Positions 38,517-47,303 of a stretch of DNA of 64,000 nt are shown here, one piece after another; the first letter of the stretch is position 1; each line of letters begins with the position of its first letter. The notes beneath the pieces were generated by a model. It worked only from the letters and a program-made list of their open reading frames with translations, made no database searches and was not told the DNA's origin. Origin of the DNA: an uncultured Eubacteriales bacterium. Lineage in GTDB: Bacteria; Bacillota; Clostridia; Oscillospirales; Oscillospiraceae. The stretch spans positions 2,201,766-2,265,765 of the forward strand of contig LT599017.1 of NCBI GenBank assembly GCA_900079765.1, given 5' to 3'. The position numbers and the translations under genes are program-made.

Positions 38517-40089
38517 CGCCCGTACCTCCGTCTTTATCGTCCCTCGCAGTTGACGAGAATTTCTCGGCAACTGAACCCACACCCGGCCCACCTTCTTTGA
38601 CGATATTTTGGGGGCCGCCTATTTCACCTCCAAGCAGGGATGCAAGTTCTTCATAAGCCGTATGTGCGTCAAAGCAGCGTTCTTTCCAAGCGTCAAGACA
38701 TTCGGAAAAGGAGCGGGTATCTTTGGTTTCCTCCGCGACGACCTCTTTCACGTAGAGTGGGATGGAGAGCGAGAAGTTGTTCTTTTCGGCATCCGCTATT
38801 GTTATCACGGTGGCAAAGCCCTCTATGTCATCGTAGTTGTCGAAGGCTCTCGCAATTTTCCTTATATGTCCATCCTCCAGCCACGACTGTGCGCTTTTGC
38901 GCGTCACTTCGCTCAAGGCGTTAATCAGCAGAACTTTCCCCCGCCTGTCTGGAGCTTTACTTGTGCGGCAGATGACAATACACGCTTCCATCGGCGAGTT
39001 AAAGAACAAGTTGGGACCTAAGCCGATCACACATTCCACCAAATCCGACCTTATCAGCTTCTCTCGCAGGGCGTTTTCCTCTGCGCGGAATAAAACACCG
39101 TGCGGGAACAGGATAGCGCACCTGCCTGTTTTTGGGTCAAGGCTTTTGAGTATGTGCTGAAAGAAAGCGTAGTCGGCGCGTCCCTGCGGCGGTGTGCCGA
39201 GAAAGTTGCGCCCATATTTATCTGCCGCAAATGCCGCCTGATTCCATTGTTTAATGGAGTACGGCGGATTGGCTACCACGATATCAAACGTCCGGAGTTT
39301 CCCATTGTCAATAAACGCGGGGCTCGTCAGTGTGTCGTCGTTGACTATCTCAAAATCCTTCACGCCGTGCAAGAACAGATTCATCCGCGCTATCGCAGAG
39401 GTCAGCGCGTTTATCTCCTGACCATAAATTCTGACATTTCGCCACTCCTTGTTCTGGGCTTTCAAGTAGGCAATCGCTGAAATCAGCATACCTGCGCTGC
39501 CGCAAGTCGGGTCATATATGCTTTCACCGGACTGAGGCTTCAGTATCTCCGTCATGAGATGAACGACGGTGCGGTTGGTATAGAACTCCTGCGCCGTATG
39601 TCCGCTATCATCAGCGAACTTGCGGATAAGATATTCATAGCCCTGACCGAGCTCGTCCTCGGGGCAGTTGGCGATAGAGAGCGTGAGCGTGGAGAAATGC
39701 TCAATCAAATCTTTCAGCAGCTCGTCCGTCAGACGCTGTTTATTCGTCCAAGCACCATCTCCAAACACGCCCTGTAATTTTTCTATGTTTGCGCGTTCTA
39801 TGGCTCGGAAAGCGTCCACTATCGCCACGCCGACATTCTCGGCTACACTTCGCACATCACGCCAATGATAGCCATCCGGCACATCGAAGCGGTGGTTCTC
39901 AGGGAAATCCTCGCCATACTCGGCAAAAGATGCGGCACGCTCTTCATCGTAAACATCGCAAATCCGTTTAAAGAACAACAGCGGAAATATGTACTGCTTG
40001 TACGCGCCTGCGTCAATATGAGTGCGAAGCAACACCGCCGAGCCCCAAAGGTAGGTCTTCAATTCATCGAGGGTAATCCGTTCAGCCAT
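38506..40089 (-). CDS. hsdM: Type I restriction DNA methyltransferase, M subunit (second)
   Basis: N6-adenine methyltransferase subunit, 527 residues. The N-terminal HsdM helical domain has YIFPLLFFKRICDVYDEE. SAM motif I is DPTCGSAGML (193-202), and the catalytic NPPY is at 274-277. A C-terminal helical region (~430-527) would contact HsdS. It overlaps the upstream fusion gene by eight bases and hsdS by 11. It is divergent from the fused HsdM in sequence, so this is not a recent duplication; the two may each pair with one hsdS or form a mixed M dimer. Confidence 0.94.
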   Translation of the reverse strand: MAERITLDELKTYLWGSAVLLRTHIDAGAYKQYIFPLLFFKRICDVYDEERAASFAEYGEDFPENHRFDVPDGYHWRDVRSVAENVGVAIVDAFRAIERANIEKLQGVFGDGAWTNKQRLTDELLKDLIEHFSTLTLSIANCPEDELGQGYEYLIRKFADDSGHTAQEFYTNRTVVHLMTEILKPQSGESIYDPTCGSAGMLISAIAYLKAQNKEWRNVRIYGQEINALTSAIARMNLFLHGVKDFEIVNDDTLTSPAFIDNGKLRTFDIVVANPPYSIKQWNQAAFAADKYGRNFLGTPPQGRADYAFFQHILKSLDPKTGRCAILFPHGVLFRAEENALREKLIRSDLVECVIGLGPNLFFNSPMEACIVICRTSKAPDRRGKVLLINALSEVTRKSAQSWLEDGHIRKIARAFDNYDDIEGFATVITIADAEKNNFSLSIPLYVKEVVAEETKDTRSFSECLDAWKERCFDAHTAYEELASLLGGEIGGPQNIVKEGGPGVGSVAEKFSSTARDDKDGGTGDES

Positions 40090-42496
40090 TCACATACCCT
40101 CCTTTTACAAGCAGTTCACTCAGACGTTCTTCAGCGGCCTTGGCGGTTGCAAGCGCATTAACAAAGTCTGCTCGCACCTCGGCGGGTGAGATGGTTTCCT
40201 TTGCCGCCTTTTCGATATAAACACCCGCGGAGAGCGTGTGGTCTTTTGATCGCAGATCATCAAGGGTCACAACCTTTGCCCGTTCGATAACGTCGGTATA
40301 GTCGGCGCACAGCTTGAAAACGTCGTTTACATTTTCCTCAGTCATAATGTTTTGCGCCCGCTGTGCTGTGTATATTTGTGAAGCGTCTACGAGGCATACT
40401 TTCCCGATGTGGTCGGCGGGCTTGTTGTTGTTCAGCACAAGAATACACGCCGACACACCTGTGGAATAAAACACGCCGCTCACAAGGGTTATAACGTATT
40501 CGAGTTTATCGCTCTCTATCATCTTCTTGCGGATTTCGCCCTCTTTGCCACTACGAAACAATACGCCTTGCGGCAGCACGACGGCGAGCCGGCCGTTTTT
40601 CGCGTCCATTGACTTCACCATGTGCTGAAGCCACGCAAAGTCGGCGTTGCTGTCGGTCGGGCTTCCCCATAGGTTGCGTCCGTAGACATCGGACGAAAAC
40701 TGCTCTGCTCCCCACGCTTTCAAGGAAAACGGAGGATTGGCAATCACGCAATCAAACGTCCTAAGCTGACCGCGATATAGGAAATGTGGTGAGCGAAGCG
40801 TGTCGCCTTGTGCAATATTGAAATCCCTCGCTCCGTGCAAGAACAAGTTCATTCGTGCAATAGCGGAGTTGGCGAGATTCTTTTCCTGCCCATAAATGCG
40901 ACCATAAGTCTGCTTATCATCTTGCATATAACGAATAGCTTCTATGAGCATACCGCCGGTTCCTGCCGCAGGGTCATACACGGTTTCGCCTGCTTTTGGA
41001 GCGAGCAGCATAACAAGTAGTTTCACTATCGTGCGCGGGGTATAGAACTCGCCTGCGTTCTTTTTGGAAAGGTCGGCGAACTTCTTTATGAGATACTCGT
41101 AAGCGTCACCCATCACATCGGCGGAGTAGTTTTCGTTGCCGACCTTAATTTTGGACATATGCTCCACAAGATCCTTCAGGCGTTCGTCGGACAGTTTGCC
41201 TTTATCCGTCCACACGGCGTCGTCAAAACTGGAAAAGACACTGGACAAAGTTTCGGGATTTGCGCGTTCAATGCCGCTCATAGCGTCAACTATCGCCTTG
41301 CCGACGTTTTCGCTTTGCTCGCGCACATCATTCCAATGGCAACCGTCAGGAATAATGAAACGGTGGTTTTCGGGGAACGCGGCGTATTCCTCATCGCCAC
41401 CGCTTTCCTCTAAAGCCTTGGTGGTTTCCTCATCATATACATCCGACAACCGTTTGAAAAACAACATCGGTGTGACGTAGCTTTTGTATTCGTCTTGATT
41501 AATGGGGCCTCGCAGGATATTGCATGCCTCGAACAAATGCCGGAACAGCCGCTCACTTGTGGTTTCCTCGTGGGCGGTGAAACTGGATGCATAGTCATCA
41601 TCCGCGGCAGATAGGGCTGACTGCATAGCTTCTTCGCGGGTTTCAGCTTTCATTGTGCGCTTCTTTCCGTTTACCTTTATGGATTTGCCGCCGTTACCCT
41701 TTTCGAGTGCAGGCGGATATTTGCTCTCAAATGTGTTCAGTATCCCGAGCAGACGCTCATCAAGGAAAGTAAGTGCGTGTTTCCTAATCTCCGTTGGTAT
41801 ACCGTAGTAGGCTTCGGCGATACCGCCAGTAATCGCAGCAAGTGTATCGCTGTCCCCGCCAATGGAGATAGCATTTCGAATTGCGTCCTCAAAAGAGGAT
41901 GATTCCAAGAATGCCATAATAGCCTGCGGCACAGTATCTTGGCAGGTTTCATTGAATGTATAGCTTTCGCGGATTCCGTTAAGTGTGAAGTTCATCGGGT
42001 AGTAGTGCTTATTCACATAGTCACGGATTTCAAGGATGTTGCTCCCCGTTCGCGCAAGGAATATGCAGATAGCCGTTGCTTCCGCACCCTTGATACCTTC
42101 GAGATGGTTATGCGTTACCTCCGTAACCTTGCGCGAAAGGAGAGCAGCTTCGTCAAGCGTACTCGCAGCAAAACCGCAAGCCGAAACACGCATCGCAGCC
42201 CCGTTTCCGAAGCTGTTATAGGGCTTAGGATTTTCTGAGTACATCCACTGCCGGAACATACCGCCGTAGCCGCAGTTCGGATACGGGCGACCAACCTCCT
42301 GCATTGCCTGGATCGCAAAGTCGCCAAGGTTATCGTAATTGCCGTCAAACGCAAGCAGAGCCTTAGCAACAGCAAGGCTCATCACGCTGTCATCCGTGAA
42401 TTCGCAGCGATAGGTAAGAAACTCGAATTCTTTCGTTTTAATATTGTTCCACTCGAAGCGCGAGCCGACAATATCGCCTATGATTGCTCCGAACAT
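40082..42496 (-). CDS. ADP-ribosylglycohydrolase-HsdM fusion methyltransferase
   Basis: 804 residues in one uninterrupted frame. Residues 1-~260 are a complete DraG/ARH-type ADP-ribosylglycohydrolase: GAIIGDIVGSRFEW, the magnesium-binding TDDS (34-37), and GGDSDTLAAITGG (213-226). A linker of ~50 residues follows. Residues ~314-804 are a full HsdM with PMLFFKRLSDVYDEE, SAM motif DPAAGTGGML (508-517) and NPPF (587-590). First gene of the operon, with AGGAGG ahead of its ATG. Domains and catalytic residues are seen. That ADP-ribose removal acts on DNA, the restriction complex or an invader's modification is inference. I do not recognise this fusion as a described system. Confidence 0.9.
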   Translation of the reverse strand: MFGAIIGDIVGSRFEWNNIKTKEFEFLTYRCEFTDDSVMSLAVAKALLAFDGNYDNLGDFAIQAMQEVGRPYPNCGYGGMFRQWMYSENPKPYNSFGNGAAMRVSACGFAASTLDEAALLSRKVTEVTHNHLEGIKGAEATAICIFLARTGSNILEIRDYVNKHYYPMNFTLNGIRESYTFNETCQDTVPQAIMAFLESSSFEDAIRNAISIGGDSDTLAAITGGIAEAYYGIPTEIRKHALTFLDERLLGILNTFESKYPPALEKGNGGKSIKVNGKKRTMKAETREEAMQSALSAADDDYASSFTAHEETTSERLFRHLFEACNILRGPINQDEYKSYVTPMLFFKRLSDVYDEETTKALEESGGDEEYAAFPENHRFIIPDGCHWNDVREQSENVGKAIVDAMSGIERANPETLSSVFSSFDDAVWTDKGKLSDERLKDLVEHMSKIKVGNENYSADVMGDAYEYLIKKFADLSKKNAGEFYTPRTIVKLLVMLLAPKAGETVYDPAAGTGGMLIEAIRYMQDDKQTYGRIYGQEKNLANSAIARMNLFLHGARDFNIAQGDTLRSPHFLYRGQLRTFDCVIANPPFSLKAWGAEQFSSDVYGRNLWGSPTDSNADFAWLQHMVKSMDAKNGRLAVVLPQGVLFRSGKEGEIRKKMIESDKLEYVITLVSGVFYSTGVSACILVLNNNKPADHIGKVCLVDASQIYTAQRAQNIMTEENVNDVFKLCADYTDVIERAKVVTLDDLRSKDHTLSAGVYIEKAAKETISPAEVRADFVNALATAKAAEERLSELLVKGGYVNG

Positions 42497-42570
42497 AATC
42501 GGTCGCCTCCTGAATCAGCGTTATATATCATCCTTTAATTTTGCCTCCACGTATCTATTTGTCCCCTGTG

Positions 42571-42819
42571 TTAACGACCTTGTTCATCGGTTTGCTCCAT
42601 GCACATTTGCTTGATATCCTCGTACACCCATGTGGTGACGCGCCGGCTTTCGAACAACATCTTTTGCTTTTGGCTCCGATTAAGCGCTTTTGATAGCTTG
42701 CGGATTTCCTTATCGGTGACATTCTCTTTGCCCAGTGCTTTCAGCGCCTGAATGATGAGTGCGGTCTGATAGAAAATCCCAATTACTTCGTTTTTATTAT
42801 CCGTATGCTTGAATTTCAA
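42571..42819 (-). pseudogene. C-terminal remnant of an AbiEi/DUF6088-like antitoxin
   Basis: 82 residues from a possible TTG start with GGAG five bases upstream. The open frame continues upstream to 42879 without a start (YIWLYVSDGPYKTYEADGVA), then a TAA. ALKFKHTDNKNEVIGIF and ALIIQALKALGKENVTD resemble the C-terminal part of DUF6088 (type IV AbiEi-like) antitoxins. No toxin partner is present. It is probably a relic, or a small protein of unknown function. Confidence 0.45.
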
Positions 42820-42934
42820 CGCTACTCCGTCAGCCTCATAGGTCTTATAGGGCCCATCGCTGACATACAGCCAGATGTATTAATATAAATGTGGAATGGC
42901 GTTTGTTGCACACAATGACTGATCATTTTCCTTT

Positions 42935-45775
42935 TTAATTTCCTTCTCCACGCTTTATGGGAATCATATTTTTACATACATCATCTTTGTTGAAATAATT
43001 GGTACAGCCATAAAAGACGCTTTTGTTTTTAGAATTTTTCTTTACAATCATGTATCCATCAGCGCATTTGGGGCATTTGAAGATATCATGCGGTTCTACC
43101 CGGTCATTGGTCATAAAGTCGCAGACTTCGGGATCGTTTGTGCACAGATAGAGCTGTAAGCCATAGTTTTTATTAAACTCATATTTCAGCGGAAAACCGC
43201 ACACAGGGCACCGAAGACTGAATAAATCTACGGTTTCCATGTTCATGTTTTCGGGATGCGGTAGGTTATAGTCCTGGATAAGTTCTATAAGGAAACGGGA
43301 TGGCTTCTGCTGGGGCGAGGCAATATAGACGCGATTTTTGGTGCGTGTAAGTGCCACATAAAACAGCCTGCGCTCCTCGGCAAAGGGCATACTGGTATCC
43401 TCGTAGGTAACAAGCTTCATGATAGGGTCGTCCTCAATCTGGCACGGGAACCCAAATTTACCTTCAAACATATTGATAAGGATGACATTATCGTATCCGA
43501 GGCCCTTTGCGCTGTGCGCTGTCATAAAGGTCAGCTCCGCCTGCGGATATTTGACGCAACGCACCTTGTTTCCTGGCAGCTCAAAAAACAGCTTTGTGTT
43601 GCAGAGCTTGTCCATGTCGTAGTTATACCGACCAATAAGTAAGATAGAAGATTTACTGCCGTATTCAGTTAGTATTTTTCCAATGGTATCCTCGACGATA
43701 TTTGCCAGAGCGATCATGGGCTTGAAACTGTCATCAAAAGGCACTATAGTGACCGGGTCGGCAAGGTGCTTTGGAGAAATGAGCTGCTTCTTGATTTGTG
43801 ATACGTTTTTTTGCACAAATCCACCGGCAATATCAATGAGCTCCTGAGAGTTTCGATAGGTGTGTGTGATTTTCAGTTCTGTGCCAGAGCCCATTAGTTC
43901 CATAAACCGAGTAAACAGACTAATGTCAGAGCCTGCAAAAGCATAAATGGATTGCCAGTCGTCACCGACCGCCACCACTTTTGCATGCGTAATCTCCGAA
44001 AGTCGCTTGGTTAGATTGAAACGCTGCCGGGCGATGTCTTGAAATTCATCGATAATGATGTATTTGTATTGCAGTCTGATGCCTTGCTTTTCGATTTCAT
44101 CCAGATAAAAATGAGCGTCATTGATCATATCTGCAAAATCGATTTGGTTACGGGAACGCAGTGTATCTTGATAGTAGGTGTAAACCTGCTCAGCAATGTC
44201 TAAAAACAGCAGAGTCCTTGCATTATCAGTTTTAGCACGCAGCACATCAAAACCGTCTTGGGTATAGCCTGTCGTTTTATACTGCTCGATAAACTTCATC
44301 AAAAAAACGATGAGTTTATAAACATATTTATCTTTCCCTGTCTCAACCAGCTTTTTATAAACTTCGGTCAGGTTGCGGGGATTTAGAATAAAGCCTTCCC
44401 GCTCCAGTGTCTCCTCGAGATGCTCCAGCAGGGAGCGCCTGTCACGATAAAAAGCCCATGTTTCCAAAAGCGTTGTTCCATACTTTTTATGCAGATTTCT
44501 CTTGTCGGAAATTGTATGCTTATAGCGGGCAATTTGTTCCGGAGTAAAGATGGTACTATATCCACTTTCAGAAAGAGCATAATGTTCCAGATAGGCCATG
44601 TGTTCGCCTTGCCTAATACAAAAATCTGGCGTGTACTTTTTCCTTGCGCCTTTGATCTCATGGGGATATACGCTCTCATATTCGTAATCTAAGCCATTTA
44701 GATACAAGAAGTTTGCAATTTGAACTTCTTGAACGGAACGCAAATACTCTCCGGTAATGGTCTTTGTTTGTCGACTGCGTTGATGCGCAACCTTTTGTAC
44801 ATATTCTCCAAGGCTGCTCTTGATCGTTTCATAATCCAGCGCAGCTTTCCTGAGATGATATTCATTAAGAGAGCTATATTCAAAAACATCAGCTCCCAAG
44901 TCGAAGTAGTACCCCATGAATAGCACAAGATTGCGCATGAGGGCCTTATTTTGAAATACTGCTTTCTCCAGCATTTCAAAAATAATTTTATAGGCAGAGA
45001 AGTTGACTTCGGGGGGAACATCGTTAAAACGCTTTACAATCTCATAGGCAAAAGAGTGAAAGGTGCAGACTTTAGCTGGTATCTGCAAGCCTTTATTGAT
45101 GCGCTCCTTTAGCTCGCCAATCGCCTTGTTAGTATAAGAAATGACGATGATATCCTCTGGGGAGATCCGCTGCTTGTCCACCAAATACTTGACCTTGGCT
45201 GCCATGGTGGTGGTTTTTCCAGCTCCCGCACCGGCGACCAGCAGACAATAATCATCGTCTGTAACGACAGCTCGACGCTGTTCGTCGTCCAGCTTGATTG
45301 CCGGATCAATATCTTTCAAGATATTGTCAAAATATTCTTTGTTGTCAGAAACCCGCTCGTCTACATAATGCTCGTTGTGAGCATCAATGTCGCGGGCGAG
45401 CGTTACATATTTGCGTAGAAAAGAAGCTGCAAGCTGAATATCTACCCTGAATTTTGACGCATTGCTGCGCACATATTGGAAGATCAGGTCGTTACTTAAC
45501 ATAGCATAACAGGTCGCATAGGAATCCAGCATACGCGATTTGTCTCCGGAGGTGATGTAATTATTTTTTCCAAATGCCACAATGTAGTCTCGATCAAAAG
45601 ATAGGATTAGGTTGGGCAAATTTTTATAATCTACAGGTATGTCTACCAGCGGAGCGTCTTTGAGATTATCCGTCTCTGCTGCAGCAAAATATTTCGAGGG
45701 TAATCCGCAATGTGGACAAAAATCCGCCCTATCAGAAATTTGACATTTACACTCTGGGCAGGTAATCATTGGCAT
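42935..45775 (-). CDS. UvrD/Rep-like helicase with terminal zinc ribbons
   Basis: 946 residues. N-terminal zinc ribbon (CPECKCQ, CPHCG), then SF1A helicase motifs: VAGAGAGKTTTMAAKVK (Walker A), IIIDEFQDIARQRF (Walker B), VGDDWQSIYAFAGSD, and LFYVALTRTKNRVYIA. Between helicase parts is a nuclease-like segment (YTPDFCIRQGEHMAYLEHY) as in helicase IV-type proteins. The C-terminus has two zinc clusters (RCPVCGFPL...YLCTNDPEVC; CPKCADGYM...YGCTNYF) like topoisomerase I tails. It follows a small helix-turn-helix gene by 15 bases in an operon. Base composition is more AT-rich than the core. Likely accessory DNA repair or defence. Confidence 0.85.
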   Translation of the reverse strand: MPMITCPECKCQISDRADFCPHCGLPSKYFAAAETDNLKDAPLVDIPVDYKNLPNLILSFDRDYIVAFGKNNYITSGDKSRMLDSYATCYAMLSNDLIFQYVRSNASKFRVDIQLAASFLRKYVTLARDIDAHNEHYVDERVSDNKEYFDNILKDIDPAIKLDDEQRRAVVTDDDYCLLVAGAGAGKTTTMAAKVKYLVDKQRISPEDIIVISYTNKAIGELKERINKGLQIPAKVCTFHSFAYEIVKRFNDVPPEVNFSAYKIIFEMLEKAVFQNKALMRNLVLFMGYYFDLGADVFEYSSLNEYHLRKAALDYETIKSSLGEYVQKVAHQRSRQTKTITGEYLRSVQEVQIANFLYLNGLDYEYESVYPHEIKGARKKYTPDFCIRQGEHMAYLEHYALSESGYSTIFTPEQIARYKHTISDKRNLHKKYGTTLLETWAFYRDRRSLLEHLEETLEREGFILNPRNLTEVYKKLVETGKDKYVYKLIVFLMKFIEQYKTTGYTQDGFDVLRAKTDNARTLLFLDIAEQVYTYYQDTLRSRNQIDFADMINDAHFYLDEIEKQGIRLQYKYIIIDEFQDIARQRFNLTKRLSEITHAKVVAVGDDWQSIYAFAGSDISLFTRFMELMGSGTELKITHTYRNSQELIDIAGGFVQKNVSQIKKQLISPKHLADPVTIVPFDDSFKPMIALANIVEDTIGKILTEYGSKSSILLIGRYNYDMDKLCNTKLFFELPGNKVRCVKYPQAELTFMTAHSAKGLGYDNVILINMFEGKFGFPCQIEDDPIMKLVTYEDTSMPFAEERRLFYVALTRTKNRVYIASPQQKPSRFLIELIQDYNLPHPENMNMETVDLFSLRCPVCGFPLKYEFNKNYGLQLYLCTNDPEVCDFMTNDRVEPHDIFKCPKCADGYMIVKKNSKNKSVFYGCTNYFNKDDVCKNMIPIKRGEGN

Positions 45776-45790
45776 AGGATATTCCTCCGC

Positions 45791-45970
45791 TTACTGTGTT
45801 TTTTTAGGAGTTTTTCTCGCATCCGCCGGCTTCTCGGCGTCCTTCGGAATCGCCCATGCTTTGCCAAACTTGGTCAGTCCCGGAATACGACCCTCGTTGC
45901 AGAGCACCTGTACACGACGGCGGGTAATGCCCCATTTTTCTGCTGCTTCTACGATTGATATATAATCCAC
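45791..45970 (-). CDS. Small helix-turn-helix protein
   Basis: 59 residues if it starts at GTG 45970, which has GGGGTG nearby. DYISIVEAAEKWGITRRRVQVLCNEGRIPGLTKFGKAWAI is a MerR/excisionase-type DNA-binding fold, with a short basic tail. It immediately precedes the UvrD-like helicase in the same direction. Probably the regulator of that pair, or a directionality factor for the recombinases at 46332-48013. Confidence 0.75.
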   Translation of the reverse strand: MDYISIVEAAEKWGITRRRVQVLCNEGRIPGLTKFGKAWAIPKDAEKPADARKTPKKTQ

Positions 45971-46000
45971 AGTGTTCACCCCATAATGATATAGAAAAAC

Positions 46001-46020
46001 AGCCCTTATAGGGCTTTCTT
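46001..46020. promoter_or_regulatory. Hairpin in the leader of the HTH-helicase unit
   Basis: AGCCC and GGGCT pair around TTATA, with T-rich sequence on both sides. On the minus strand it falls inside the predicted 5' leader, between the promoter at 46119 and the GTG start, so it could attenuate the operon. It could also end rightward transcripts. The rest of 45971-46331 holds no gene I can support. Confidence 0.45.
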
Positions 46021-46118
46021 TGGTCGTCGTAGTTGGCTGCCATCCGAAACGGTACAGGCCCTTACAGCTTTGCACCGTCTTTCGACAGCTTTGCTAATTA
46101 TTCGCGCAATACAGTTAC

Positions 46119-46147
46119 AGTATATACCATTTGACGAACAAACGCAA
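46119..46147 (-). promoter_or_regulatory. Promoter of the HTH-helicase unit
   Basis: On the minus strand TTGCGT, a 17-base spacer and TATACT, about 150 bases upstream of the GTG start. Confidence 0.6.
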
Positions 46148-46331
46148 TTCAAAAGTGGGAATTCTGACCAGTAATCGGTGCACCGTATTTTAACGAAACA
46201 TCGGTTATCATATTTCGACTTTTGTATCTGGCATCGTCACCTTTTCAAGCGCGCCGTATTTCTTTGTTTATTGCGACTCAAGTTTTGCGGGGCATCCCAT
46301 ATTGGTTTTGTAGTTCGGCCACTTCCGTTTC

Positions 46332-47303
46332 TCATAACTTTAACAGGCCACCCAGCTGATCAGAAGCCTTTGCCAACGCTTCTGAAGGCACTTCAACAGC
46401 AGGTACTTTTGCCTTCTTCCGACTTTTCCACGGCAGATACGGCGCATAGTTCTGTCGAGTCATGTAGATGCGGGAATGGCCGAGCATTTTGGCCAACTCG
46501 CCGATTTCCATGCCACCCTGCAGGGCGAGTGCGGCGCAGGTGTGCCGCAGGTCCACGAAGCGGACATGATCCAGACCGGCCTGTTCCGTTACCCGTTTGT
46601 GTAGCAGCCGAGCCATATTGGGCGAATAGGGCCTTAGTGTGCCCGGATGCGGGAACATATAAGGGCTGCTGGGATGCTTTGTGTGCTCCTGCTCCAGCAG
46701 TTGTACCGTCTGGGGCGACAGGGAAATAGTTCGTACTCCGCCGGCATAGTCCACCAACTCTCGGCGCTCCACTGCCCGCCCCTCGTGGATGGCGAGCGTG
46801 CGTTCCTCCACATTCAAATCCGGCCACTTGAGCGCGATGAGCTCGCCCTGCCGCAGACCGGCGGTCAACGCCAACGTGAACATAGGCAGGTAGTCCAGCC
46901 GTGCGGCGGCATCCAGATAATCTTCAATCTCCAATGCGGAGAGGATATTCGCTTTTGCCGCTTTAGGCTTCGCATAGTAGAACGCTCTCGCTGGGTTCTC
47001 TTCCATCTTGCCATTTTTCATAGCCTGATCCAGACACTGTTGCAGCAGCCGATGAATGTGCCGCATGGTATCATCTCCGAGACCTGGATAATTGCTGCTC
47101 TCGGGTCGGTGGCTGCCGAAGTGCTTGCGGTTTTCCAGGAAAGCGCTGACCACTGGTTCCGTCAGTTCAGCGAGCTTCACATCTCCCAGGCCGGGCAGGA
47201 TGTGGTTTTTGAGAACATAGTCGTGGGCCGCATAGGTGGTCGGGCGTGATTTGGGCTTGTCGTAGACTTCCTGCCAATACACGACCCATTCTCGGACGGT
47301 CAT
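46332..47303 (-). CDS. Tyrosine recombinase (complete, second of a tandem pair)
   Basis: 323 residues. Core-binding domain (MTVREWVVYWQEVYDKPKSR; LKNHILPGLGDVKLAEL) and a full catalytic domain: TAGLRQGELIAL (Arg), RFVDLRHTCAALALQGG (second Arg, with Val-Asp where His is usual), MLGHSR (His), MTRQNYAPY (Tyr). The first His of HxxR is not obvious, so activity is likely but unproven. Its start overlaps the end of the truncated recombinase at 47300 by four bases, and its ribosome-binding site (GGAGGTGGAG) is inside that gene, so the two are translated together. Confidence 0.87.
   Translation of the reverse strand: MTVREWVVYWQEVYDKPKSRPTTYAAHDYVLKNHILPGLGDVKLAELTEPVVSAFLENRKHFGSHRPESSNYPGLGDDTMRHIHRLLQQCLDQAMKNGKMEENPARAFYYAKPKAAKANILSALEIEDYLDAAARLDYLPMFTLALTAGLRQGELIALKWPDLNVEERTLAIHEGRAVERRELVDYAGGVRTISLSPQTVQLLEQEHTKHPSSPYMFPHPGTLRPYSPNMARLLHKRVTEQAGLDHVRFVDLRHTCAALALQGGMEIGELAKMLGHSRIYMTRQNYAPYLPWKSRKKAKVPAVEVPSEALAKASDQLGGLLKL

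Noticed and set aside
40082-42496. Fusion produced by a missing stop between two genes
   Set aside because: No second ribosome-binding site or start lies at the linker, and the linker is a plausible helical connector. An assembly error cannot be ruled out from sequence alone but nothing suggests it.
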